64,000 nt of DNA from CALANV01 sp036381615. GTDB lineage: Bacteria; Pseudomonadota; Alphaproteobacteria; CACIAM-22H2. Both the position numbers and the translations under genes were made by a program. Below the pieces are notes generated by a model. That model was not told the origin of the DNA, searched no databases, and saw only the letters and a program-made list of their open reading frames with translations. Below, one piece after another: positions 50,570 to 59,539 of this stretch. The stretch is taken from positions 134,671 to 198,670 of the forward strand of contig DASVCL010000027.1 of the NCBI GenBank assembly GCA_036381615.1, in the 5' to 3' direction. Within the stretch, counting starts at the first letter, position 1. The number at the start of each line of letters is the position of its first letter.

Positions 50570-51556
50570 GTGGAGCATCTCTCCGCTTTCGGTGACGCGT
50601 TCGTCGAAGCCGGCTCGGCACTGCTGACGAGCGGCGCGATCGGCTCGCTCGCCCTCCTGTTCGTCGGTCTCTTCATCAGCGTGATCGGCCTCGGCGGCCT
50701 GTTCTTCGCCGGGGACGCCGTGCTGCGCCGCCTCGCCGTGCCGTCGTCGAACACCGCCCCGATCGCGCTTGCGCGGGCCCGGGAGATGGCTGATCCGCTG
50801 CCCGATTGGCTCAAGCGCCTGGCGCTGCCGCCCCCGGAAAAACGCACGCCCGTGCGCGAGAAGCTCATCCGCGCCGGTTACCGCTCGCCCGCCGCGGTCG
50901 GAACGTTCTATGCGGCGCGGGTGATCCTGACGTTGCTGCCGCCGGCAGTGGTCGCCTTCCTCCTGCCGACCGTGCTGGCAAATGTCGACTTCAAGCTCGC
51001 CGTCGCGGCGACCCTTCTGGCCGCGGTGATGGGCTTCGTCCTGCCTTCGGCCTGGGTCGATCGACGCATCGAGGCGCGCCAGAATGCGATTCGGCTCGGA
51101 TTCCCGGACGCGCTCGACATGCTTCTCGTCTGCGTCGAGGCCGGGCTGGGCCTGGATGCGGCGATGCAGCGCATGGCGCTCGAAATCGGCAACGCGCATC
51201 CCATCATCGCCGAGGAGTTCATGATCGTCGGCGCCGAGCTCCGCGCCGGCAAAGCGAGAGGCGAAGTCCTCCGCGACCTCGCGCGGCGCGTGGGCGTCGA
51301 CGAGGTCAGCGCCTTCGTCACCATAATGGCGCATGCCGAACGCTTCGGCTCGTCGATCGCCGATGCGCTGCGGGTCACGGCGGCGGAGATGCGCGACAAG
51401 CGCCTGGTGCGCGCCGAGGAGAAAGCCAACGCCCTGCCCATCAAGCTGTCGATCGCCGTCGGATTCTGCACGGTCCCGGCGATGATCATCCTGGTCATGG
51501 CACCGGCGATCGTCACGGTCGTGCGCGGCCTCGGCATGATCAGCAACCGCATGTGA
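50570..51556 (+). CDS. tadC: Tad inner-membrane platform protein TadC
   Basis: 328 residues, T2SS_F domain with FPDALDMLLVCVEAGLGLDAAMQRMALEIGNAHPIIAEEFMIVGAELRAGKARGEVLRDLARRVGVDEVSAFVTIMAHAERFGSSIADALRVTAAEMRDKR. GTG start with GGAGGG 6 nt upstream. Follows tadB by 9 bp. Confidence 0.95.
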   Translation: MEHLSAFGDAFVEAGSALLTSGAIGSLALLFVGLFISVIGLGGLFFAGDAVLRRLAVPSSNTAPIALARAREMADPLPDWLKRLALPPPEKRTPVREKLIRAGYRSPAAVGTFYAARVILTLLPPAVVAFLLPTVLANVDFKLAVAATLLAAVMGFVLPSAWVDRRIEARQNAIRLGFPDALDMLLVCVEAGLGLDAAMQRMALEIGNAHPIIAEEFMIVGAELRAGKARGEVLRDLARRVGVDEVSAFVTIMAHAERFGSSIADALRVTAAEMRDKRLVRAEEKANALPIKLSIAVGFCTVPAMIILVMAPAIVTVVRGLGMISNRM

Positions 51557-51567
51557 CGGCACGCGCC

Positions 51568-52680
51568 ATGAGACTCACCTCGCTTCGGATCATCGCCTTG
51601 AGCACGCTGGCCGGCGCCTGCAGCGGCATCGGGCCGGATCTCGAGCTGCGCCCGGTCGCGAGCCAGCCCTTCGCGCAGCCCGGCGCGGACGCCGAGGCGC
51701 GCGGCAAGGCGCATCTCGCGGCAGGAAATTACGGGCTCGCGGTGCAGGACCTGCGCGCCGCCTTGCGCCGCCGGCCGGATTCGGTCGAGATCCTGAATGC
51801 GCTTGCCGTCGCCTACGACCTCCTGGGCCGCAGCGATCTGGCGCAATCCTATTTCGCGCAGGCGCTCGCGTACCAGCCCGACTCGCTTCAGACGCTCAAC
51901 AACCTGGCGCGCCTGCATCTGCGTCACGGCGAGGTCGAGCAGGCCCGCGTCCATCTCGAACGCGCGGCGGCGCTGGCGCGTGACCACGCAGATCCGGCGC
52001 TCGCGGCGAACCTCGATGCGCTCGCGGCGCTCGAGGCGGAACGCCAGGCCGCGTCCCGCGCCGGGACCGCGCCGGCGGCCGCTGCGGCCGGCCCGTTCGG
52101 CCGGGTCGAGCGTACGGATCTCGGCGTACAGACGATCGTGACGACGTTGCCGCCGGGTTCGCCGCCACCCGCCCATCCGCCCGCGATCGTGGTGCCGATT
52201 CCGCCGGCGGAAACCACGCCCGCCGCGCACGCGCCGGCACCGCAGCCCGATCGCACCGCTCCGCCGGCCGATCCGCCGCCGAAGGCGCCGCTGGCACTCG
52301 CGCCCGGGGCGTCGGTCGTGCCGGCCTCGTTCACGGCACCGCCCACCCGCGCCGCAGTCGGCAAGGCGACGTTCGCGATTGTCAACGGCAACGGCCGCAC
52401 GCGCATGGCCGCCCGCCTGAAGCGGTTCCTGGAAAATCGAGGCTGGACCATTCAGCGGCTGCGCAACGCCGATCATTACCGATACGCCGACACCCTCATC
52501 ACGTACCGGCCCGGGCACGCGGCCGCCGCCGCCCGCCTCGCCGCGGAGCTGCCGACCGCGGCGACGCTGCAGCTCAATCCCCGCCAGGACGTCGACGTCA
52601 GCCTGCGCTTCGGCCGCGATCTCGCCGATTTCGACGTCAAAGTCCTGCTTCGATCCGCTCGCCAAGGAGACAATGCATGA
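51568..52680 (+). CDS. TPR lipoprotein with C-terminal LytR_C domain
   Basis: 370 residues. Lipoprotein-like start (LRIIALSTLAGACSGIG), three TPR units (about 45-150: AAGNYGLAVQDLRAALRRRPDSVEILNALAVAYDLLGRSDLAQSYFAQALAYQPDSLQTLNNLARLHLRHGEVEQARVHLERA), a Pro/Ala linker, and a C-terminal LytR_C-like domain (FAIVNGNGRTRMAARLKRFLENRGWTIQRLRNADHYRYADTLITYRPGHAAAAARLAAEL). This resembles TadD with an added cell-envelope module. The end overlaps tadD by 4 nt (ATGA). Confidence 0.82.
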   Translation: MRLTSLRIIALSTLAGACSGIGPDLELRPVASQPFAQPGADAEARGKAHLAAGNYGLAVQDLRAALRRRPDSVEILNALAVAYDLLGRSDLAQSYFAQALAYQPDSLQTLNNLARLHLRHGEVEQARVHLERAAALARDHADPALAANLDALAALEAERQAASRAGTAPAAAAAGPFGRVERTDLGVQTIVTTLPPGSPPPAHPPAIVVPIPPAETTPAAHAPAPQPDRTAPPADPPPKAPLALAPGASVVPASFTAPPTRAAVGKATFAIVNGNGRTRMAARLKRFLENRGWTIQRLRNADHYRYADTLITYRPGHAAAAARLAAELPTAATLQLNPRQDVDVSLRFGRDLADFDVKVLLRSARQGDNA

Positions 52681-53555
52681 GCCACGCCTCCCGTCTTGTG
52701 CTGGCATTCGCGGCCGCGCTGTCCCTCGGCGCCTGCGCCACGGCGACCGCGCCGAACGAAAGCGCCGCGCCGTACGCGGCGATCGAGCCCGTACCGATTC
52801 CGCGGCTCCTCGAGGCGGCCGACAACCTCCTTGCCCGCGAGCAATACAAATCCGCGCTGCGATTCTACGTCCAGGTTCTCGACCGCGAGCCCGACAACGC
52901 CGCGGCCCGCCTGGGCGTCGCCGAGTCATATCTGGGATTGGGCGCCGCACCGGCGGCCGAGGCGGCGTTCGCGGCGATCGAGGACGTGCCCGCGTTCGCC
53001 GCGCGGGCGCGCCAGGGCAAGGGGCTTGCGGCGTTGCGCCAGGGCGACCATGCCAGGGCCGGCACGCTTCTGCGCGACGCACTCGCGCGCGACGATACGC
53101 TGTGGCGCGCGCATCTCGGCCTCGCGCGCATCCTCGACGGCGAGGCGCGCTGGCGCGAGGCGGCGGCGGCCTACGCACGCGCCGCCGAGCTCAACCCCGA
53201 CGCCGCCGCGATCCACAACAATTGGGGCATGTCGCTCCTGGCACAGGGGGACTATGCCGGCGCCGAGGCGAAATTCGCGCGCGCGCTCGAGCTCGCGCCG
53301 GACCTGGAAGCGGCGCGGAACAACTATCGCTTTGCGATCGCCCTGCAGGGTCGCTACCGCGAGGCCTTCGCGGGGGCGAGCGACCGCGATCTTCCTGCCG
53401 TGCTCAACAACGTCGGCTATGCGGCGATGATGCGGGGCGACAAGGACCGCGCAAGGTCGTATTTCGCGCGTGCGCTCGAGGCGAGCCCGCATTTCCTCGC
53501 CGTCGCCCACGAAAATTTGCAGCTCGCCAAAGGTCAGGGCGAGCCGAATGACTAG
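52677..53555 (+). CDS. tadD: Pilus TPR lipoprotein TadD
   Basis: 292 residues. Lipoprotein signal (LVLAFAAALSLGACATA, Cys 20), then about six TPR repeats (AADNLLAREQYKSALRFYVQVLDREPDNAAARLGVAESY... DAAAIHNNWGMSLLAQGDYAGAEAKFARALELAPDLEAARNNYRFAIAL). Assembles the secretin complex in the Tad system. Translationally coupled to the preceding gene. Confidence 0.88.
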   Translation: MSHASRLVLAFAAALSLGACATATAPNESAAPYAAIEPVPIPRLLEAADNLLAREQYKSALRFYVQVLDREPDNAAARLGVAESYLGLGAAPAAEAAFAAIEDVPAFAARARQGKGLAALRQGDHARAGTLLRDALARDDTLWRAHLGLARILDGEARWREAAAAYARAAELNPDAAAIHNNWGMSLLAQGDYAGAEAKFARALELAPDLEAARNNYRFAIALQGRYREAFAGASDRDLPAVLNNVGYAAMMRGDKDRARSYFARALEASPHFLAVAHENLQLAKGQGEPND

Positions 53556-53564
53556 GAAGACCCG

Positions 53565-54053
53565 ATGATACTGCCCGCTCTCATCGCCACGCTCGTCGCC
53601 GCGGCCGCGGCCTACGACGCAGCCACGCGGCGGATTCCCAATCCGATCACCGCCGCGCTCGCGCTCGCCGCCGTTGTACAGCTCTTTCTTTCCGGCGCGC
53701 CGCTCGCCGAGATCGGATGGCACCTCGCCGTCGGCGCCGCCGTGTTCGCGGGCGGGGCGGTCTTCTTCTGTTTGCGTTGGATCGGCGGCGGGGACGTCAA
53801 GCTGCTCGCCGCGACCGCGCTGCTGGCGGGACCCGGACTCATCCTGCCTCACCTTCTGATCACGTCGCTGGCGGGCGGCGCCGTTGCGCTTGCCCTCGTG
53901 CTGGCGCGCACCATGGCGCCCGCACTCGCGTGGATCTTGCCGGCGCGACTGGCCCCCCTGGTGCCGGCGCTGGCGATGAAGGACGGCGTCCCTTACGGCG
54001 TCGCGATTGCGACTTCCGCCTTTCTCTTGAACCTTCCGGGCGCGGTCGCCTAG
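53565..54053 (+). CDS. cpaA: Prepilin peptidase CpaA/TadV
   Basis: 162 residues, an A24 aspartic peptidase of the short CpaA/TadV type: four or five helices, the two catalytic acids in YDAATRRIPN (Asp 18) and WIGGGDVKLL (Asp 77). No methylase domain. AGGAAG RBS. It ends the operon and would process Flp and the TadE-type pseudopilins. Confidence 0.93.
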   Translation: MILPALIATLVAAAAAYDAATRRIPNPITAALALAAVVQLFLSGAPLAEIGWHLAVGAAVFAGGAVFFCLRWIGGGDVKLLAATALLAGPGLILPHLLITSLAGGAVALALVLARTMAPALAWILPARLAPLVPALAMKDGVPYGVAIATSAFLLNLPGAVA

Positions 54054-54083
54054 CGTCCCCGGCCCGCACGCGGCTGTCGCGCG

Positions 54084-55337
54084 TCAGCCACGCCGCGACT
54101 TGCCGTCCCTCGAGGGCGGCTCACCGCCGTCCCGGTGATAGGCGACCTTGATTTGCGCCGGGCCGCGCAGCAGAAGCGCCACCAGCTCGACCTGGTAGTG
54201 CGTATCCGTCTTGCCGAAAATGCGCTGAAGATGCGTTCGCGCCGTGCTCGGCGTGATGTCGAGCTTCGCGGCGGCGGCCGCGAGCGTAACGCCGCTGGCG
54301 ATCATGACGGCAAGCCGCGCTTCGGTGCGGGTCAGGCCGTACAGCTGGCGCAATTTCTTCACGTTGATGTCCTCGAGGCCGTCGTCGTCCGGGCCCTGCG
54401 CCTCTTCGTTGTGAAGCACCAGCGGCAGCCATCGCCGTCGGCGATGCGTCGTTTCGGTCGCCGGCCCCTCGCCTTCATCCGCGCGCCCGGCGATCAACGC
54501 GACCGGCATGATCGGCGCCGGATCGGCCTCGTCGCAATCCCTGGAATCGCCGCCCGCCGCTGCCTCCGGCGCCGCTTCTTCTTCGCGCGCGGGCAGGACG
54601 TCCCGCCCATCCCGGGCTCTTTCGGCATCGCCCGCGTCGACCGGCGCATTCTCGGCGCCTTCGCTCCGTCTTGCGGCCAGCAGGTCCTGTTGCGCCGCCA
54701 GAATCGCCGGCGCGCTCCCCATGCGCAGCACCATGTCCCCCATGGGATGGAGCGAGCGGGGATCGACGCGCGTCACCATCCACCGCAGTTCGAGCGATTG
54801 CTTCAGATGCGCGATCAGCCGCTGCAGCGGAAAGAGCTCTTCGCGCATGAACGGCTGCCGCCGCGCACCGCGGAACGCCTCGATATAGACGGCCCGGTCG
54901 TGCTCGCGAAACAGCGTGACGCTGCAGCGATGCGCCAGTCCGAGCGGACGCAGCCAGCCGGCATGGAACGCGCTCGCCACCAGACGCCGGTGCGGAACGA
55001 TGTCCTCGCCCGTCCAGACCGCATCGCTCGCGCGATAATAGCTCTCGCGTGACAGCCAGGGATTGATCGGCGCAAAGGTCTCGCGATACGCCGCAAGGTC
55101 GGCCGCTTCGAAACACCCGCTATGGACGGCGATCGCGCCGCGCCCGGTTCCGAAATCGTGGACCGAGAGCGCGCAGGCGTCGGCGCCGATCAGCGCCTCG
55201 ATCTCGTGCAGCAATATCGGCCAGCGGCCATCTTCCGGAACCGCCCGGTAAAGGCTGTAAACGACCGAGAGGAGCACTTCACCGAGGCCGTTGTCCGGCC
55301 TCAACCCTGCTGGATCCGTCGTGCCCCACTCTGCCAT
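54084..55337 (-). CDS. LuxR-type transcriptional regulator
   Basis: 417 residues. The C-terminal HTH (LRQLYGLTRTEARLAVMIASGVTLAAAAAKLDITPSTARTHLQRIFGKTDTHYQVELVALLL) is LuxR/GerE type. The N-terminal 200 residues (SVVYSLYRAVPEDGRWPILLHEIEALIGADACALSVHDFG, WLRPLGLAHRCSVTLFREHDRAVYIEAFRGARRQPFMREELFPLQRLIAHLKQSLELR) look GAF/PAS-like; about 90 acidic, low-complexity residues link the two. No receiver domain. It is convergent with the Tad operon, so it is a candidate regulator of it. A perfect palindrome lies 47 nt upstream of its start. Confidence 0.85.
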   Translation of the reverse strand: MAEWGTTDPAGLRPDNGLGEVLLSVVYSLYRAVPEDGRWPILLHEIEALIGADACALSVHDFGTGRGAIAVHSGCFEAADLAAYRETFAPINPWLSRESYYRASDAVWTGEDIVPHRRLVASAFHAGWLRPLGLAHRCSVTLFREHDRAVYIEAFRGARRQPFMREELFPLQRLIAHLKQSLELRWMVTRVDPRSLHPMGDMVLRMGSAPAILAAQQDLLAARRSEGAENAPVDAGDAERARDGRDVLPAREEEAAPEAAAGGDSRDCDEADPAPIMPVALIAGRADEGEGPATETTHRRRRWLPLVLHNEEAQGPDDDGLEDINVKKLRQLYGLTRTEARLAVMIASGVTLAAAAAKLDITPSTARTHLQRIFGKTDTHYQVELVALLLRGPAQIKVAYHRDGGEPPSRDGKSRRG

Positions 55338-55658
55338 GCCCCCGGCTCCGAAACGGGCCGCAAGGGGGCATTCAAGGGAACGCCCGGCATATGTATGCCG
55401 GCCGGTTCCATCGGCTCATCGCACCCCGCAGCCATCCGTTTTACGTTACATCCATTTGTAATCATGAATGCTCACTCAGTCTCGTTCACGTTGTGACTAT
55501 CCCGTCCGGATAACTGCCGGCTACGCTTCTGAAATGGGCCTTTTGCCGTGTTTTTCGCGCCGCACGCATTTCACCTGCGCCTATACTCTCGCGGCGATCT
55601 TGCATCTCCACGTTGCCGGTGGATCGCCACTCGCAGGAGAAGAACCGAAGGGGGTGAA
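55338..55658. other. Divergent intergenic region, LuxR / HerA-like
   Basis: 321 bp holding two dyads: CCGGCATA-TG-TATGCCGG (55384-55401) and TTACA-N6-TGTAA (55446-55461). The second lies in locally AT-rich DNA and is promoter-like. Short open frames lack RBS. Confidence 0.6.
55384..55401. promoter_or_regulatory. Perfect 18-bp inverted repeat upstream of the LuxR gene
   Basis: CCGGCATA (55384-55391), TG, TATGCCGG (55394-55401); imperfect arms extend it outward to GGAAC and GTTCC. Located 47 nt before the LuxR-type start. A dimeric regulator site, possibly for autoregulation; an RNA hairpin in the leader is the alternative. Confidence 0.55.
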
Positions 55659-57329
55659 ATGGATACGGCGATCGGCCGGATCACGGGCGTCGCGGGCGAC
55701 CGTCTGACGGCCCGCGCGCTTCGCAAGGGGGAAATCTCGTATGGCGAACTCGTCAAGGTCGCCGCGCCGCGCGGCAACGTGTTCGGCTTCGTAAGCCGGC
55801 TGTGGTCCATCTCGTCAGCCGAGGATTTCGACATCGACATCCTGGGCGAGATCGCCCATTCCGGCCATCGCTTCGAGCGCGGCGTGTCGGCCTATCCCGC
55901 ACTCGACGCGGAGGTTCGTCTCGCCACCGCACAGGACTTCGCCGCCATATACGCGCGCCCGAATGTGCCGAGCGTGCGCATCGGTGCGCTTTCGCAGGCC
56001 CCGGAGCGCGGCGTTCACGTCATGGTCGACGCGCTGCTCGGCAAGCATTTCGCCGTGCTGGGCACCACGGGCGCCGGCAAGTCTTGCGCGACCGCGCTTA
56101 TTTTGAAGGCCGTGCTCGATGCGTGCCCGCACGGGCATGTGGTGATTCTCGATCCGCACAACGAGTATTCCCGCGCCTTCGGATCGCGGGCCGAGGTTTT
56201 CAATACGGCCAACCTGCGCCTGCCGTACTGGCTGCTGAATTTCGAGGAAGCGGCCGCGACATTCTGCTCCGACGATCCGGTCACGCGCGAATACGAAGTG
56301 GCGATTCTCAAGGATGCGATCCTCGCCGCCCGTCTCGGCTATGCGCGCGCCCGGGGCGGGCAGCGTGCCGACGTGGGCTACGTCAGGGTCGACACCCCAA
56401 GCCCCTATTTCCTCGACGACGTCGTGGACGCGCTCGAGAAGGGTGCGGGGAAGCTCGAGAAGCCGGGCGGCGCGCTTCCCTATATGCGTCTTCTGGCGAA
56501 GATCGACGCCTTTCGCCGCGACGAGCGCTTCGCCTTCATGTTCCCGCCCGAACCCGTCGACGACACCATCGTCGATATCATCAGCCGGCTCGTGCGCGTG
56601 CCGACGGACGGGCGCCCGATGACGATCGTCGATCTCTCGGGCGCGCCGGCGGAGATCGTCGACGTTCTCGTGTCCGTGCTGTGTCGACTCATTTTCGATT
56701 TCGCGCTGTGGAGCGCCGAAACTCACGCCACGCCGATTCTGCTCGTATGCGAAGAAGCGCATCGCTACGTGCCGCGCGATGCGCATCTCGGCTTCGGGCC
56801 GACGCGCCGTGCGATCGCCCGGATTGCGATGGAGGGGCGCAAATACGGGGTTTCGCTCTGCCTGATCTCCAATCGGCCGTCCGAGCTGTCGCCGACCATG
56901 CTCGCACAGTGCAACACGCTCTTCGCGCTGCGCCTGTCCAACCAGCAGGATCACGATTTCGTTCGCAGCGCGTTGCCCGACGGCATGGCGGGCCTCGTCG
57001 GGGCGCTGCCCGCATTGCGGGCGCAGGAGGCGATCGTCTTCGGCGACGGCGTCAGCGTGCCCATGCGTGTGCGTTTCGATACGCTCGGGGAGGCCGATCG
57101 CCCCCGCAGCGCCACCGCACCGTTCGCGAGCGCGTGGCAGCGCACGGATGTGGGCCGGGACTATGTGCGTGCCACCGTCGCGCGCTGGCGCCACCACCGT
57201 GCCGATCCACCGGCCCCAGCTGCAACGTCGACGGCCGCACCGCGGCCAAACGACGCTGCAGGGATCCGGATCACGCCGCTTCCGGCGCGGCGACATTCCC
57301 AGCCGGGCGAAAACCCGCCGGCCCGCTGA
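55659..57329 (+). CDS. HerA-like FtsK/VirD4-fold ATPase (DUF87)
   Basis: 556 residues. N-terminal HAS-barrel (GRITGVAGDRLTARALRKGEISYGELVKVAAPRGNVFGFVSRLW), Walker A VLGTTGAGKSCATALILKAVLD (about 130-150), Walker B VVILDPHNEYSRAFG, then LLVCEEAHRYVP, ARIAMEGRKYGVSLCLISNRPSELSPTMLAQCNTLFALRLSNQQDHDFVRSALP. Bacterial HerA proteins form hexameric DNA-pumping ATPases, often with NurA or SIR2/DUF4297 nucleases. No partner nuclease is adjacent here. AAGGGGG RBS. The C-terminal 50 residues are low complexity. Confidence 0.88.
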   Translation: MDTAIGRITGVAGDRLTARALRKGEISYGELVKVAAPRGNVFGFVSRLWSISSAEDFDIDILGEIAHSGHRFERGVSAYPALDAEVRLATAQDFAAIYARPNVPSVRIGALSQAPERGVHVMVDALLGKHFAVLGTTGAGKSCATALILKAVLDACPHGHVVILDPHNEYSRAFGSRAEVFNTANLRLPYWLLNFEEAAATFCSDDPVTREYEVAILKDAILAARLGYARARGGQRADVGYVRVDTPSPYFLDDVVDALEKGAGKLEKPGGALPYMRLLAKIDAFRRDERFAFMFPPEPVDDTIVDIISRLVRVPTDGRPMTIVDLSGAPAEIVDVLVSVLCRLIFDFALWSAETHATPILLVCEEAHRYVPRDAHLGFGPTRRAIARIAMEGRKYGVSLCLISNRPSELSPTMLAQCNTLFALRLSNQQDHDFVRSALPDGMAGLVGALPALRAQEAIVFGDGVSVPMRVRFDTLGEADRPRSATAPFASAWQRTDVGRDYVRATVARWRHHRADPPAPAATSTAAPRPNDAAGIRITPLPARRHSQPGENPPAR

Positions 57330-57396
57330 GTCATCGCCGCCGGCCGGCGCCCGAGATTCGCCACCGCGGCGTACACGCGGATGAGCGCCGCCGGGC

Positions 57397-58269
57397 TCAG
57401 GCCGACGCGCACAGCGTCGCGAACAGCCGGTGCATGCGAGCTGCGTCCGGGCGAATGCCGGTGAAGAGGTGGAACGCCTCCACCGCCTGATGGACGCACA
57501 TGCCGCCGCCGGTCATGACGCGGCACCCCACGCGCCGCGCCGCCGCGATGAGCGGCGTCTCGAGCGGCGTGTAGACCACGTCGGCCACCCACAGCGTCGC
57601 GCGAAGAAGCTCCGGCGGGATCGCCATGCCGGGATAGCTGTACATGCCGATCGGCGTGGCGTTGACGACGCCATCCGCGGCGGCAACCGCGTCGGCGAGA
57701 TCGTCGGCCGCGCGGCAGCGCTGCGGGCCGACGCGCGCGGCGAGCGCCGCGGCGAGGTTCTTCGCGCGCGCGGCATCCTTGTCGTAGATGTCGAGCGCGC
57801 TGACCCCGAGGTCGAGAAGCGCGCAGGCGACGGCGCGGCCGGCGCCACCCGCGCCGACGACCACCGCGCGGCGTCCCTCGGCGGCCTCGCGGCCGAACGT
57901 CTCCTCGAAGGCGCGGCGCCAGCCGATCGAGTCGGTGTTGTGGCCGCGCGTGCGTCCCTGCGCGTCGATCACGACGGTGTTGACCGCACCCACCGCCTGG
58001 GCATCGGGGGCGATCTCGTCAAGCAGCGGGATCACGGCCTCCTTGCACGGATGCGTGACGTTCACGCCGGCGAAGCCGGTGACGCGGACGGCGGCGATGA
58101 GCGTCGCGAGATCGGCGCGCGGACCCAGCACGTTCAGATCCATCAGATGGTAATGGCCGATCATCCCGGCCGCGGCGAACGCGTCCTCGTGAAGCGCCGG
58201 CGAAAGCGAGCGCTGGATGTTGGCCCCGATCAGGCCGACGAGCCGCCGCGTGCGCATGACGTCAGCCAT
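57397..58269 (-). CDS. Shikimate/quinate dehydrogenase (AroE-like)
   Basis: 290 residues. IGANIQRSLSPALHEDAF (shikimate-binding Ser-x-Ser), VNVTHPCKEAVIPLLDE (catalytic Lys 76), NTVV... GHNTDSIGWRRAF (Asp), VVGAGGAGRAVACALLDLGV (Rossmann) and NATPIGM. VVIDAQGRTRGHNTDS. The DIYDKD after beta-2 has acidic residues, which favours NAD over NADP and so a catabolic quinate/shikimate dehydrogenase over biosynthetic AroE. Overlaps the end of dctM (ATGGCTGA), so it is the last gene of the TRAP unit. GMYSYPGMAIPPELL also matches the catabolic group. Confidence 0.86.
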   Translation of the reverse strand: MADVMRTRRLVGLIGANIQRSLSPALHEDAFAAAGMIGHYHLMDLNVLGPRADLATLIAAVRVTGFAGVNVTHPCKEAVIPLLDEIAPDAQAVGAVNTVVIDAQGRTRGHNTDSIGWRRAFEETFGREAAEGRRAVVVGAGGAGRAVACALLDLGVSALDIYDKDAARAKNLAAALAARVGPQRCRAADDLADAVAAADGVVNATPIGMYSYPGMAIPPELLRATLWVADVVYTPLETPLIAAARRVGCRVMTGGGMCVHQAVEAFHLFTGIRPDAARMHRLFATLCASA

Positions 58270-59539
58270 ATCCCGCAAGCCGCGGCAGGAGCGTCGAGAG
58301 CTCCGGCACCATCGTGACCAGCGCCAGCACGACGAGTTCCGCCACGAGCAGCGGCCAGATCTGCCGCATGATCGCCGGCAGTCCGACGCGGGCGATGCCG
58401 TCGACGACGAACAGGCAGAGGCCCATCGGCGGCGTGATCAGGCCGATCATGAGGTTGAGCACGACGACCGTGGCGAAATGGACCGGATCGATGCCGAGGT
58501 GCGTCGCGATCGGCGCCAGGATCGGCACCAGCACGACCATCGCCGCCAGCCCCTCGACGAGGCAGCCGACGATCAGAAGCAGGATGTTGACGAGGAGCAG
58601 ATAGAGCCACGGGTCCGCCACCTCGCCGACGATGAAGTCGGCGAAGCGCTGCGGCACCTGGTCGGTCGTGAGCAGCCAGTTCACCACGTTGGCGGACGCC
58701 ATGATGAAAAGGATGACCGACGACAGCAGCATGCTGCTCGCGAACACCCGCACCAGCACCGAAAGCGAGAGGGTGCGCAGCACGAACAGGCCGCCGACGA
58801 GCGCATAAAGGACGGCGACCGCAGCCGCCTCGGTCGGCGTCACCACGCCGCCCAGGATCGTCACCAGGATGATCACCGGCATCAGGATCGGGATGATCCC
58901 GGCCTTGAGCGCCGCCAGGATGTCGGCGAGACGCGCGCGCGGCTTGGGCGTCGGGCTCGACTTGCGGACGGTGTAGTACGCGACGACGGCGAGGGCCACG
59001 CCGAGAAGAATGCCAGGCACGACGCCCGCCAGGAACAGTGCCGCCACCGATTCCTGGACGATCAGCGCGAAGACGATCATCGGAATGCTCGGCGGGATGA
59101 TCGGGCCGATGACGGCGGCGGCCGCGATCAGGGCCGCCGCGAAGTCGCGCCCGTAGCCCTCGCGTTCCATGGTCGGGATGAAGATGCGGCCGAGCGCCGA
59201 GGCATCGGCGACGGCGGAGCCCGAGATGCCCGCGAAGATCACCGAGGAGAGGATGCTGACCTGGCACAGGCCCGTGCGCACGTGCCCGACGAAGGCGTCG
59301 GCCAGGCGGATGATGCGGTCGGTGATGCCGCTTTCGTTCATCAGCTCGCCCGCGAGGATGAACAGCGGCACGGCCATGATCGGAAACGAATCGAGTCCGG
59401 TGAAGAGCCGCTGCGCCAGCAGCATGTCGGGAAGCCCGCGTTCGAGGATCGAAACCCCGCAGACGAGGACGATCGCGAACGAGATCGGCAGCCCGATGAG
59501 AAGGACGCCGACCAAGAGGCCGACGGTCAGGCCGCTCAT
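58262..59539 (-). CDS. dctM: TRAP transporter large membrane subunit DctM
   Basis: 425 residues with about twelve helices: LTVGLLVGVLLIGLPISFAIVLVCGVSIL, FPIMAVPLFILAGELMNESGITDRIIRLADAFVGHVRTGLCQVSILSSVIFAGISGSAVADASALGRIFIPTMEREGYGRDFAAALIAAAAVIGPIIPPSIPMIVFA, and GLITPPMGLCLFV. Start ATG overlaps the dctQ stop by ATGA. Upstream open reading frame is non-coding. Confidence 0.95.
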   Translation of the reverse strand: MSGLTVGLLVGVLLIGLPISFAIVLVCGVSILERGLPDMLLAQRLFTGLDSFPIMAVPLFILAGELMNESGITDRIIRLADAFVGHVRTGLCQVSILSSVIFAGISGSAVADASALGRIFIPTMEREGYGRDFAAALIAAAAVIGPIIPPSIPMIVFALIVQESVAALFLAGVVPGILLGVALAVVAYYTVRKSSPTPKPRARLADILAALKAGIIPILMPVIILVTILGGVVTPTEAAAVAVLYALVGGLFVLRTLSLSVLVRVFASSMLLSSVILFIMASANVVNWLLTTDQVPQRFADFIVGEVADPWLYLLLVNILLLIVGCLVEGLAAMVVLVPILAPIATHLGIDPVHFATVVVLNLMIGLITPPMGLCLFVVDGIARVGLPAIMRQIWPLLVAELVVLALVTMVPELSTLLPRLAGYG

